Assembly: GCF_011745365.1 (NCBI RefSeq) | Contig: NW_024468909.1 | Span: forward strand, 2,418,001-2,482,000 | From: Cryphonectria parasitica EP155 | Taxonomy: Eukaryota; Ascomycota; Sordariomycetes; Diaporthales; Cryphonectriaceae | DNA length: 64,000 nucleotides | Direction: 5' to 3' | Part shown: positions 1-10,473 of the stretch, piece after piece | Numbering within the stretch: the stretch's first letter is position 1 | How the letters are laid out: the number at the start of each line of letters is the position of its first letter | Notes under the pieces: model-generated | Seen by the model: only the letters and a program-made list of their open reading frames with translations | Databases searched by the model: none | Told to the model about the DNA's origin: nothing | Made by a program: the position numbers and the translations under genes

Positions 1-21
1 GAACAAATAGCCTCTACATAC

Positions 22-1062
22 CTTCTCAAACCGGTCTGCAATCATGTACCTGACTCGCCAGCTCTTGTCTTCTATCAGGCTCCGAAGGGAGGTGAGAAGG
101 ACGCCGTGGCTAGACTGCTGCTCTTTGGGAACAACCTCGGCAATGGCAATGAGAACCTCGACGGTCAGTAAGCGCACCGAGTCTTGATCGTCCTGCGCGA
201 GGTGCTGAAACATGGGTATCATCTCCTCCACCACAATCGATGCCGGCATCTCCTTGACGAACTTTGCTAGGTTGGTCGCAGCTTGACGGCGGACCATCGG
301 GGTCTCATCGTGGACAAGCTGTCCAAACTGCTGGCGCAGCTGGGACTGAATAGGTGGCGAGACCTTCTGGTAGGGGCTAGTGTAGAGACCGCACCCTGAT
401 ACTTTGGACGTGAACCAATCTGCCTTGGAGAGTCGGATCGTCAGGGGAATGAAGTATTCTTCGACCTGCTGGGACGAAAGATCTACGCAGATCTTGTTGA
501 GGGACTCGACAGCCTATAATCTTTGAGTTGAGCTAAGGTGCCTCAGGCCACAGGTATCATGAAGAAGGAAGGGGAAGGGGGGTCCCGTTGGGCAGAAGTG
601 ACGTACCTTGTCCCGCACCACTGGCTCCTCGATAGCTGCGAGGTTCTCGAGGGGCGACAGGAGGACATGACCCCATTGAGGCCCACCGACATACTCGATG
701 AAGTTGCCGAGCTCCTCGCTTAGGGCAACAAGAACCTCATCTTCGTCTTCGACGGATTCTGTATTCCTGTTAGGCATCGTGTCTATACGCTTTGTAGAGG
801 GAGAAGAGGGAGAGGCGCGGACCGTCGAGGAAGGGGATGAGCTCCTCCCGAGTGCGCTCGGCGCCCAAGGCGAGGGCGATGGTAGAGAGACGTCGAATGG
901 CATTGAGGCGGAGGATGACATCGTCGTGCTATTTTTGATCAGTCAGTCGCACATACAGGATGGGGCGATAGCTATAGAGGTAGCGGGGTTGCGCACCTTC
1001 AGCTCGTCGATGAGCACAGCGATGGGGTAAAGCTCATCGTTCGCATTCGGCGCGTCAGCCAT
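22..1062 (-). CDS. tpd3: PP2A scaffold subunit A (HEAT repeats), partial
   Basis: Structural A subunit of protein phosphatase 2A, the HEAT-repeat scaffold that holds the catalytic C and regulatory B subunits. Visible exons are 1062-997, 928-823, 758-607 and 513-22; the gene runs off the left edge after a donor at position 21. The spliced protein begins [20 protein letters not shown] and continues through family-typical segments such as [41 protein letters not shown] and [17 protein letters not shown]. The start is the first ATG after 369 nt (1063-1431) without any sense-strand ATG. The second intron (822-759) has a weak GTCCGC donor, but only this join gives the expected [13 protein letters not shown]. 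It is divergent from the Phe-tRNA synthetase gene. The family call is very secure; exons beyond the edge are not visible. Confidence 0.93.
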
Positions 1063-2107
1063 GGCGAGCGATGTGGGTGAGGATGGTTCCTGCGTAGATG
1101 TCGGACAACAAGTATAAAGGTTCTGCAATGAGGAGAGAATGTGAGCGCGGGTCGGAGCTTGATCGCGTGCTAGGTGATGTAATATGCAACCGACTTTTGC
1201 AGCTGATTCTCGCGTTGGACCAGTTGTGCCTCAGACTACTTCAATCAGGCAGGCTCCGCTTGTCGGGTTGCTGACGTCGTGTCCAGATGAATATCGTGAG
1301 GTATGAATCGTCGTCCAAGGAAAAGGATCGCGATGGTGCCGCCGCTTGATGTGGTCGGAGGGGGTGTTGGGAGGGGGTGGGTGAGAGGTATGGCGGGCTT
1401 AAGGTGGATTGGGATGAAGTCAGGTCGAGATGCATCTGAGATGGATGGCAAATGGGCGAACATGTCAGTCGGGACCAGCCAAGCTTGGCAGGCCTGGGTC
1501 TGATTGTTGGCGGCAGCAGCCCCTTGGCCCCCTCCTACAGCTCCTTCAGCAACGTACCGCGCTACACAGTAGCAGAATAGGGCTTGCCGTGGCAGGCTAA
1601 ACGTCCTAATTTCCAGCCCAACAACGCCTCCGCGTCAGATCCGCCCTGCACAATTCCACAAGTGTCTGGTCCAGTGTTTTCGGAAAACAACTATGATTCA
1701 GAGACAGACGATCTATCCCGCTGTATTAACTTGAAAGAATTATTCTTGACAAACCCTCTCAGAGAGCCTATTTTTGTTGTACGTAAGTCAGCAAGGGTTA
1801 GGGTTTAGGAAGGGAGGTCTAGGTGAGCTAGGGGTACTCGACGGGTACGTACTGCTTGGGTAGTTTGGTAGCACATCCGGCCCACCTGCAGCCTCCCCGC
1901 GACCGGACGGACCCCTTGTCTTTGCGTAGTGGTGCCCCGCCAGACCTAGTAGCAGCTCTCCAGACCAGTGATCCAAAATTCGGGCAGCGGTTGTGAGTCA
2001 ACCAGATCAGCTCTGGGAACTTTTGAAAGGACGCCGACGACAGCGCCCATTCTTACCAAATTGGCCCAACCAGGCATATTATTCGACCAAGACAACCGCC
2101 GTTCACC
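1063..2107. promoter_or_regulatory. Divergent upstream region between PP2A-A and FRS1
   Basis: No gene is recognisable here. On the minus strand 1063-1431 contains no ATG, and on the plus strand 1696-2107 contains none, which fits 5' leaders of the two flanking genes. A telomere-like motif (TTAGGG followed by TTTAGG) lies at 1795-1809, about 300 nt before the FRS1 start. Confidence 0.5.
1795..1809 (+). promoter_or_regulatory. Telomere-repeat-like (TTAGGG) motif
   Basis: The sequence reads GGGTTAGGGTTTAGG, about two and a half imperfect copies of the fungal telomere hexamer. In yeasts, Tbf1-type Myb factors bind TTAGGG sites in promoters of translation and ribosome-related genes. Its location upstream of an aminoacyl-tRNA synthetase gene fits that idea, but function is inferred. 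Confidence 0.35.
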
Positions 2108-4325
2108 ATGCCTACCATCTCTGTCGACAAGTACGACCTCTGGGAGGCCCTTGGTCAGAAGTGAGCTTGCGATTGCACCCAAAGATGACCCCTCCATAGA
2201 CGCAGGATGGCAGGCTTACACATGACATCCATAGATACACCAAGGAGGAGTTCGAGGATCTATGTTTCGACTTTGGAATTGAACTCGATGAGGACACCGA
2301 GGAGGACGAGCGTCCTGCTGGCGTGCCTCCGGAGCTCAAGATCGGTTAGTCTTGCCCGGCAGAAATTGTTCCTGGGAAGACCAACAAACTCCTGACGACT
2401 ACCACTCTAGAAATACCGGCCAACCGATACGATATGTTATGCTTCGAGGGCATTCAGCTGATGCTCAACATTTTCCGTTCAAAGACCCCCGTGCCCAACT
2501 GGCGCCTTGTCGAGCCTGCGAGCGGAAAGCGCGAGACCTTGACGATCACCGAGAGTACCACAAAGGTCCGCCCGTATGCTGCTGGTGCCATCTTGAGGAA
2601 TATCAAGTTCACCGAAAAGAGCTATGAGTCCTTCATCGGCCTGCAGGACAAGTTGCACATGAACCTGGCACGCCAGAGGACACTCGTTGCCATCGGAACG
2701 CACGACCTCGACACAATCCAGGGTCCCTTCAAGTACGACGCGCTTTCGCCAGATGAGATCAAGTTCATTCCCCTGAACCAGAAGAAGGAGATGACGGGGC
2801 GGGAGATGATGACATTCTACGAAAAGGACAGGCATCTGGGGAAGTACCTACACATCATCAAAGATGCTCCCGTCTACCCAGTTATGCTCGATGCCAACAA
2901 CGTTGTCCTGTCCATGCCACCAATCATCAACGGCGAGCACTCCAAGATCACGCTCAACACCAAGAACGTGTTCATCGACCTCACCGCAACAGACGAGACC
3001 AAGCTGGAGATTGTCACCAACATGATGGTGGCCATGTTCTCCATGCACTGCGCAGAACCCTTCACAATCGAGCCGGTTGAGGTCATCTCAAAACACAACG
3101 ATCGGACCAGGACTTGCCCCAACTTGACTCCCAGAGTCATCGAGACCGAGATTGACTATCTTAACAACTGCACTGGTCTCAATGAGACCCCCGAGCGGAT
3201 TTGCGAACTGCTCACAAAGATGGCCTACGCGGCTAAGCCATCGAATAAGGACAAGAATGTGATCGAAGTGTCCATCCCTCCGACAAGGGCGGACGTCCTC
3301 CACCAGTGCGACATCATGGAGGATTTGGCTATTTGCTACGGTTACAACAATCTTCCAAGATCTTCCCCAAATAAGTCTGCAACTATCGGGGCACCAACAA
3401 AGATCCAAAAGCTCAGTGACATAGTACGGAATGAGGCTGCCTACGCCGGTTGGACTGAGGTCCTCCCTCTGATCCTCTGCTCCTTTGACGAGAATTACAC
3501 TCATCTGAACAGAAAAGATGAGTAAGTATATGCTCCTTCGATTCTCAGAGCTGAGGTGGACTGCGCAGCTGACATGGGGTTAAAAGTGGCAAAGCGATAC
3601 GGCTTGCAAACCCGAAGACCGCCGAATACCAGGTCGTCCGCACCTCATTACTGCCGTGAGTGAAGCAGACGCCCGCCCCTCCTTTTTTTTTTTTTTTTTT
3701 TTTTTGCCCTGTACATATCGCTTATGTTGGCTACAGTGGTCTTCTCAAGACGATCCGTGAGAACAAGAGCAAGGCTCTGCCAATCAAGATCTTCGAGTGC
3801 TCGGATGTTGCGTAAGTAGACACCGACTGACTAGATATGAATGAGATGTGTGCTCATTTACTTCATAGCTTCAAGGACGAGGCCGAGGAGCGGAAGGCCC
3901 GTAACCAAAGAAACTTCGCAGCCTGCTTCTGCGGCAAGTCGTCAGGTTTCGAGATGGTCCATGGTCTTCTCGACCGCGTGCTGCTCATGCTGAGAACTGC
4001 CTTCCTAACACACGAGGAGGGACTCGAGGGCAAGAGCATCGACTACAAGGTGACCGAGAACCCTTCCAAGCCAGACGGATACTGGATCGAGGAAATCGAT
4101 GAGCCTATTTGGTTCCATGGGCACGCGGCTGCCATCTACCTTCGTCTTGGTGGCAAGACGGAGCAAGTCGGTCAATTTGGCATTCTGCATCCATCGGTAT
4201 TGGAGGCTTTCGATATACGGTAAGTAATCCGCCGTCAACGTCATAATACTGCGTGAAAGTCTTGTCTGACAAATTGCAGATACCCAGTCTCGGCGCTCGA
4301 AGTCAACATGGAGGCCTTCCTGTAG
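2108..4325 (+). CDS. frs1: Cytosolic phenylalanyl-tRNA synthetase beta subunit
   Basis: Beta subunit of the cytosolic alpha2-beta2 phenylalanyl-tRNA synthetase, which charges tRNA-Phe. Seven exons: 2108-2160, 2235-2344, 2411-3521, 3587-3655, 3737-3811, 3869-4219, 4280-4325; joined length 1815 nt, 604 residues, close to the family length of about 590-600. It opens [16 protein letters not shown], followed by [15 protein letters not shown], the B3/4-like region ([20 protein letters not shown]), the B5 domain with [20 protein letters not shown], and the catalytic-like core ending [20 protein letters not shown] and [12 protein letters not shown]. The fourth intron carries a run of 23 T just before its acceptor region. 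The start is the first plus-strand ATG after position 1695. The call is secure. Confidence 0.95.
3683..3705 (+). repeat. Poly-T run inside FRS1 intron 4
   Basis: Twenty-three consecutive T lie in the intron between exons 4 and 5, upstream of the CTACAG acceptor. The run may act as an extended polypyrimidine tract. Its exact length is the kind of feature that sequencing often gets wrong. Confidence 0.8.
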
Positions 4326-5658
4326 ATATACGCATGGCTTCCTATCCCGGGACTTCCTTCGATGGAATGAGAAAAGTATTTGCTTGCCATAGAGAAGATA
4401 ACCATGAGTCAAAATAGAGAGAGATTTTGCAGGCCAACTTTTGCAATTGAGAGCTTCATTGGACTAACATGTGGGCATGATAGAACGGTTCGAATTCCTT
4501 TACAAGGTTAGAGACAGGTCGCATGGCACTTTTTCTCTACCGATCCAATGCACTGCAGGCTAATGCTCCAACCCAATCTTGTTGGATGACGAACCAAAAG
4601 ACCAGGCGATCTGCCTTGACCGGTGTGCAGCACTTTCAGAGTTGTGAGCGTCAGGACTCTGGGCCTCTTTCCCTGGAGAAAGGATACGAGAGGCACCATG
4701 TCTTTGACTTGCTATGCCATGGATACCCAAGATTATCATGTTGCCTACCTCGGGCCAGATCTGGTTCAAACCTTCCCACAGCTATGAGGAACTCACCTCG
4801 GGCAGGAGATGGCCGACAAGGGCTTTTGAGTCAAAGAATAGGGGGCACAAAATATTGAACCCTCCCAGGTGTTGTGGGATACCAACAGGAAGGCACCACC
4901 CTTGAAGAAGCTATAGATGTTCCTGGGTCAATGGATCACAAGCCCGGCAACAACTGCACAATTCTCTTGCTTCAATCACAACAGTCTATGGTCCAGCACA
5001 TCTTATTCTGTTGCATCGGTATCAAGGACATATCTGCTTCACTTGTCTGAACTTTTTGCCAACGCCTGATATCTTTCTCGTCGCAGAACCTGTAGTCATG
5101 CTTACCCTGTTTTAGCTCCCCCAACTGACGAAGTTCTCGTCCTGAGTCACTTCTCGGCTCAACTTGACGATCTTTGCTGCCGAATTTGACTCCTATCGAG
5201 ATCCCTGTATGCCTGCTTGTTGTTGACTTCCGCCCAGACACGCTCGAGATAGCATCATCTTGAAGTTTTTCTGGGCCACATCACCATTTAAGTCAAGAAG
5301 GCTGCTCTTCTTCCTCCTCCTCCTGCTTCTTGGAAATCAACAAAACAGCTCATCCTATCCAGCTGGCACCCTCCCACTCTTTTCCCTTTCGAAATCTCAC
5401 ATTCGAGGGTGGTCGGGCTTCCTTCATAGGCTGAGCAAGCAGCACATCGCGAATTGCGCACTACCACCAGGTCAGTCAAGGGTATCTCCCACCCGCCTCC
5501 ACACGTCCTCCCCTTCCAGGGCTCTCATTCTGCCTTAGAATACTTCCCTCAGAGGACCTCTTCTGAGATTTCAAAAATCAGAAGAGGACGTTTACAACGC
5601 ATTCTTCCTGTCTTGCTGTCCAACGTATCGCTCAACTAACAACAACGCAGCCGCCGAG
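4326..5658. promoter_or_regulatory. FRS1 3' region and upstream region of the 1247-residue unknown gene
   Basis: No gene is recognisable. The right part (from about 5241) is pyrimidine-rich, and 5210-5658 contains no plus-strand ATG, which fits a long 5' leader for the downstream gene. A possible leader intron could run from a GTCAGT donor near 5470 to the CAG that ends at 5650, but this is uncertain. Confidence 0.45.
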
Positions 5659-8600
5659 ATGGACCTCGCGGACTTTCCGAATCTAGATCCATCTGGAGGA
5701 ACTTGTGATGTTGGTGGCGGTGGAGTTGTCGACCTCACCGACCTCGCCTCTTCTCAAGACTCCTCTGTCGAAGTGGCCGTTGAAGAAGAGGCCGTCCCGA
5801 GTCTGTCGTCCGACGTGAGCCCCAGCGTGGCAGAGCCGAGCGACGACCTGCCTAACCCGAACGACGTGGACGACGCTGACGACGATGATGATTCACTGAC
5901 GTTGAGTGCAATTTTGGCTCAATGTAAGAGCCATAAGCACGAGCCTAGTAACCACACTGTACCTAAACCTGAAGCCCTCAGTCGCCGTACACCCCCTACA
6001 CCCGAGGCCTTCCAATCCTTCCTTGGATGTCGTCTGAAGGAGGGCGCCAAGTTCTTCACCATCCATCGGTCTCCGTCGGTGCGAGCTACGCCAGGCCAGC
6101 CTCATGTCGCTCTTCGAGACAACAAGCGGGTCGAGAATGAACAAGAGTCCTCCTCCAAAAAGCGTAGAGCTTCGTGGTTTCCGAATGTCAAGCCAGACGG
6201 AATCCAGGGCTCAAAGGAAGACAGACGAAAGAAGTGTCGCGTGGACGCAGCAACAGGAGATAAACCCAACGACGAACAGAAGAAGGGCGACAGCGTTGAT
6301 GACGCAGACTCAACTCCCTCTCAGCCCGGGCAAGAAGGTGGCCAGGCCAAGATGAAGACGACCCCTGGAACTATCTCGAGCACACCCAGCAACCAACAGA
6401 GAGACACAGTCAAGGCTACTGGGCCGGGTTCCTCCGTCGTCCAGGGGCCCCCCAAAGCTCGTCTGACCGAGTCCATCTTCAAGAAGAACAGTTCAACCCA
6501 TCATGCAGGGAAACTTCAAGGACTGCGCCGGGCATCCAGCACAGGAACTGTGCCTGTGCAGAAGAACACGACTGCCAAAAGGCCAGCTCTGGAAAAAGTG
6601 TCCCCCAGTATTCCTACAGACAACGGCATCCGTCATCAAGCTAGTCCAAAAGGCACTTCTGCTTCTGCATCATCGCGCCCGTCTGTTCTTACGCTCAAAG
6701 GCGACCATCAGCCAGACTGCAACAGTACTACTAGTAGTACTGCACGAAGACGACCTGGCGTCCCAAGGGGCCATGCCACCAACAAATATCCGATAGCAGA
6801 AGAAAAAGGGGCTCAGCAGGGACCGCAAACCATATCTGTTGGAACCGTTAAGTCCGGATCTCTCACAGGTTATCTGGGCCCTGAGAGGCGACCTAAGGAA
6901 CGGCCAGTTTACACCGAGCCATCCGACGATAAGTGGAAAAGAATCACCAGTCTTTCGAGGCCAGAGGGTCTCAAGGAGATTCAATGCGGTATGAGAGAGG
7001 AGCGGCTGGCGAATCTCCCCGCGGCGCGTGATGGAAAGATTCGTCACGCAGGCCAAAAAGCCTGCCACAGGAGCGATCCCTCTCAGGCCGAGGTCCCACT
7101 GCCAAAGGCTCAAGAAGCATGCCCTCCGGTGAAGCCGCAGAAGATCTCACTTTTACAGCAGGCTGCCACTGCTGGTAACGACCACCTTAGACAACAAGCC
7201 GAAGCTGGCTTGCCGAGAGCCCAAGAGCCACGGCCCCAGATGCAACGTCCTCCGAAGCAGCGTCCCACTGTGCTTCGCCCTCCAGTGCGGCCGCCAAAGA
7301 CATCTTCACGACAGGCTGACGTCGCCAGCGACCACACGCGCCCCACACCACGAGCCTCCCCAGCTCCTCCCAGACAAGATGGTCAGCCTTTGCGTGAGCT
7401 TGCCAACCAGCCACAGACACGTGAGCTGACAGAGCTGGGTCGCCAGAGGCTTCAAAGACTGGAAGACGCCCACCTAGCGGGACAGGACAGCCTGGTCCAG
7501 CCCAAGGCGGCACAGAACAACCTCAACGTCTCGAGTGTCCCCAAGCGTGCGTCTCAAAGACCGTCACGCATCACAGGGGACGAGATCGCGAATGCCGCCA
7601 AGGACATGAGGATTCTCCAGAAGCAGTATGCCGAGAAGAAGACCACAGCTCTGACTGATGCGCTGCCGCCGGAATTCAGAAGATCGCAGCCGAGTCATAA
7701 GTCGCGCGCAAAGGCCGTACAGAACATTGCTAGCCGCGAGCGGGTCGAGGCGATTACGCAGGAGCGTGTTATCGCCAAAAGAATGCGGGCCATCCGAACA
7801 GAAGTGGAACGGGAGTTCAGAGAAAGTAGCAAGACGCACGACTTTAAGGAGCATCTCATCCGTGAGAAGTGCGACCGCTATATGGAGAAAAAGAAATCGC
7901 AGATGCTCAAAAAGGCCCAGAGCCAAAACCGGGGCCTTCCTCCTGTTGATTTTCTCGAGGACGGACAAGATGGCGAGGCTGCTGCTGCTGCTGCTGCTGG
8001 CTCAACCCAGCGAGGGGTCCCAGCCTCGCAGGCACTCGAGCCGGGCCAGGCCATCGTGACCTACTGTGTGTATCTCAGCCAGCCGATCGACGAGGGTGTG
8101 GCCTACGAGGACACCATGATGCGCGCGAGGGCATTTGGCAAGTCTGACTCGGCCAATTATTATGCCAAGCTGCTGCTGGATGACATGTCGGCGCCACCGC
8201 GGCAACACTCCAGAAACCAGGCGCGGCGGACGATGTCTTTGCAAACTTGGTACGCGAATGGCCTGCTCTTCGGAATGAAAAAACGAGGAGACGGAAAGTA
8301 CGTGTATGTCCAGGTACGCAAGGAGAAGACACTGGTGGGCGACATGGACCCAGATGTCCTGCGCAACCAGTGGGTGGACGAGGATGTTCTGGACATCTAT
8401 CGCAAGCGCTATGATGTCTTTGAGTTTCAGTTCATCCCCAGGTCGGTCATCGAGGCGGAGAAAAGAGATGAGGAGGCGAGGAAGCTCTGGGACCAGCGAC
8501 AGGAAGACAAGTCTGTCGCTCCTGACGGCAATCGCGAAAGTACAGCCCAGACCGAAGCCATGGACGGCGCTGAGAAGGAGAACGAACCCAGGGGTCTTGA

Positions 8601-9402
8601 GGGCGACGAGTTACGTTCAGCTCTGAGGGCACTGCCAGCCTGTGGACCTGCGCCTCGTCAGGCGAAGACCCATCCTGAGGAAGGTGAAGATGAACACGAT
8701 GACTTGTTCTCATCCTATGTGTCTTCGGACGCGGACGCGGACTCCCACATAGACCTCCAAGAATACGACACTGCTGGCTCGGAAAGTCTCAACAACAACA
8801 ACGACAAAAGGCCTATGGAGTCTCAGAATGATAAGACGAGCCGTGGACCAACTCCCTTCTCCGCAGGCACCGACGACGACCCCAGGAACCCATACGCCAG
8901 CTGCAAGCTCGTGACAAAGATATACGGCTCCTTCACGGACCTGCACACGGCCAACCAGCGCGCGCTTGCTGTGGCGAGGATCGCATGGAAGCCCACAGGT
9001 TGTGATCTGAACGCCTTGGATCATTGGAAGGAGAACATGTTACCCAGTCTGGCGGAGCAGATGAAGGAGCTGGACTTGGACAGCGAGTGCGCCGAGATTG
9101 AATGTCCTCCGAAGCCGTTCCATGGCCCCAATTCTCGTCGGGCGTGGCCCTTTGTCCATGCTCGGGTGTGCGTCGTCGAGATCGAGATCGAGGGCCCCAT
9201 GGATACCGAGATAGACTTTGCCATGGACATGACAGAGGCGCACACCTCTCGAGGTGTCCAAACCATTCTTTCCAAGGCTACAGCTGCGGCGGGTAAGACT
9301 GGTGAGGCTCAGGTGGTCGATTCGGACAACGAAGAGGACATAGACGACGGACTTACCCTTCCCTTGACCGATAACAACGTCGATGTCAGCGAGGAGGAGT
9401 GA
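5659..9402 (+). CDS. Unknown, probable nuclear protein with coiled coil
   Basis: I do not recognise the family. It is a single open frame of 1247 residues with no intron needed. The first 75 residues are very acidic, with a run of D around residues 70-80. A KKRRASWFP stretch near residue 168 looks like a nuclear localisation signal. Residues 200-660 are Pro/Gln/Lys-rich and probably disordered. A charged helical segment (about 690-755) should form a coiled coil and is followed by an eight-Ala run. Two more ordered segments follow, about 798-920 and 1077-1187, separated by an acidic linker; the extreme C-terminus is acidic again. Alternating acidic and basic disorder plus two folded segments suggests a chromatin or nucleolar scaffold, but that is only inference. 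The start follows 449 nt without an ATG. Confidence 0.8.
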   Translation: MDLADFPNLDPSGGTCDVGGGGVVDLTDLASSQDSSVEVAVEEEAVPSLSSDVSPSVAEPSDDLPNPNDVDDADDDDDSLTLSAILAQCKSHKHEPSNHTVPKPEALSRRTPPTPEAFQSFLGCRLKEGAKFFTIHRSPSVRATPGQPHVALRDNKRVENEQESSSKKRRASWFPNVKPDGIQGSKEDRRKKCRVDAATGDKPNDEQKKGDSVDDADSTPSQPGQEGGQAKMKTTPGTISSTPSNQQRDTVKATGPGSSVVQGPPKARLTESIFKKNSSTHHAGKLQGLRRASSTGTVPVQKNTTAKRPALEKVSPSIPTDNGIRHQASPKGTSASASSRPSVLTLKGDHQPDCNSTTSSTARRRPGVPRGHATNKYPIAEEKGAQQGPQTISVGTVKSGSLTGYLGPERRPKERPVYTEPSDDKWKRITSLSRPEGLKEIQCGMREERLANLPAARDGKIRHAGQKACHRSDPSQAEVPLPKAQEACPPVKPQKISLLQQAATAGNDHLRQQAEAGLPRAQEPRPQMQRPPKQRPTVLRPPVRPPKTSSRQADVASDHTRPTPRASPAPPRQDGQPLRELANQPQTRELTELGRQRLQRLEDAHLAGQDSLVQPKAAQNNLNVSSVPKRASQRPSRITGDEIANAAKDMRILQKQYAEKKTTALTDALPPEFRRSQPSHKSRAKAVQNIASRERVEAITQERVIAKRMRAIRTEVEREFRESSKTHDFKEHLIREKCDRYMEKKKSQMLKKAQSQNRGLPPVDFLEDGQDGEAAAAAAAGSTQRGVPASQALEPGQAIVTYCVYLSQPIDEGVAYEDTMMRARAFGKSDSANYYAKLLLDDMSAPPRQHSRNQARRTMSLQTWYANGLLFGMKKRGDGKYVYVQVRKEKTLVGDMDPDVLRNQWVDEDVLDIYRKRYDVFEFQFIPRSVIEAEKRDEEARKLWDQRQEDKSVAPDGNRESTAQTEAMDGAEKENEPRGLEGDELRSALRALPACGPAPRQAKTHPEEGEDEHDDLFSSYVSSDADADSHIDLQEYDTAGSESLNNNNDKRPMESQNDKTSRGPTPFSAGTDDDPRNPYASCKLVTKIYGSFTDLHTANQRALAVARIAWKPTGCDLNALDHWKENMLPSLAEQMKELDLDSECAEIECPPKPFHGPNSRRAWPFVHARVCVVEIEIEGPMDTEIDFAMDMTEAHTSRGVQTILSKATAAAGKTGEAQVVDSDNEEDIDDGLTLPLTDNNVDVSEEE
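6723..6742. repeat. Perfect 20-bp palindrome inside the coding region
   Basis: The sequence CAGTACTACTAGTAGTACTG is identical to its reverse complement and lies in the disordered part of the 1247-residue unknown protein, around residues 355-361 (Ser/Thr codons). It may form a hairpin or be a chance product of repeated AGT/ACT serine and threonine codons. Confidence 0.7.
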
Positions 9403-10473
9403 TGTGATTTTTTCGGGATGTGTTGGCGGCGTGACTGAGATTTAAGAGCGCGGCGTGGTGTTTACGCATGCGAACCATTCCAACCTCTCTTGTGATACTC
9501 GGAAAAAGACCTTGTGGCGGACTTGACGCTGATTTGGACAATCTCAAGCGTTTGACTGTGGGAGCGGATCTGAACTGGGTAATCACAGCACGTCTTGGAT
9601 GTGCGCGAGAGAGAGGAAAGAGAGACAAAAGAGAGGATCTGCTTGGGCCATACCGCCCCCCGGGGGGGAGGGTTGAGGCGACACGCGCGATTCTCTTCAG
9701 ACACAGCTTCATTCTAACCAACAACCCTTGTGCGCGAATCCCTTCCATTCATACATCAACCTACAGGACGCAAATATTGTTCGATGACGTAGTAGTAGTT
9801 CGCAAATGTTTTGCGATGATGGTTGGATTCAGCCTCGGGTTCGGTACATAGTTAAATTATACAGCCGTAGTGCGAATCCACCCAGTTACACAAATCTTTC
9901 ATCTCCGCACACAAGAATGGGTACGGTCAGCCCTATCTTCAGATGTTTTCAGAGTTCTTCTACAATGAAAGACCTTGTGAGTATTCCAGGTCTCTTTTCT
10001 TACCAACATCGATGAATTGGGAAATAAGCTATACGGTCATCACATGAAATGTTGCTCTGCCTAAGATTACCATATGAGTAAGAGGTCACATCACCCTGGT
10101 GGTGGTGGGTTCTGTCTCGATCGCACGGGGTGTTGCAATCATTGAAATCGACTGTGGTATCTCTTTCCTTGAATGTACTTGGAGTTGACGCTCGTCAGCC
10201 CCACGCCTTGCTCGGGGGTGTACAATAGACGGGATGCCATACTGAATGTGGAATCCAATCATCCTCCAGCTGACGACAGAGATGACAGGAGTCAGTATCT
10301 TCGGAGAGAACTCAAGAGCACAGTTCCTTTCTTCACACAAGTGAACGGCGATTGGGTCTTACCTGCCATGCGGTCTTACGCCAATGCTAATATAATCCTA
10401 AAAGTAGCCTCGTCGTATTGGACCTTGAATTCTCTCTCCCCACAATTGCAGCAGCTCCAGTATCATCAGAGCC
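9403..10473. other. Convergent 3' intergenic region
   Basis: This lies between the 3' ends of the 1247-residue unknown gene (+) and CDC37 (-). No credible coding, RNA or repeat feature is seen; the short frames here lack family similarity and codon bias. Confidence 0.5.

Noticed and set aside
4487..4498. GGTTCGAATTCC as a tRNA B box
   Set aside because: The flanking bases do not form a T-stem and no A box or cloverleaf can be drawn.
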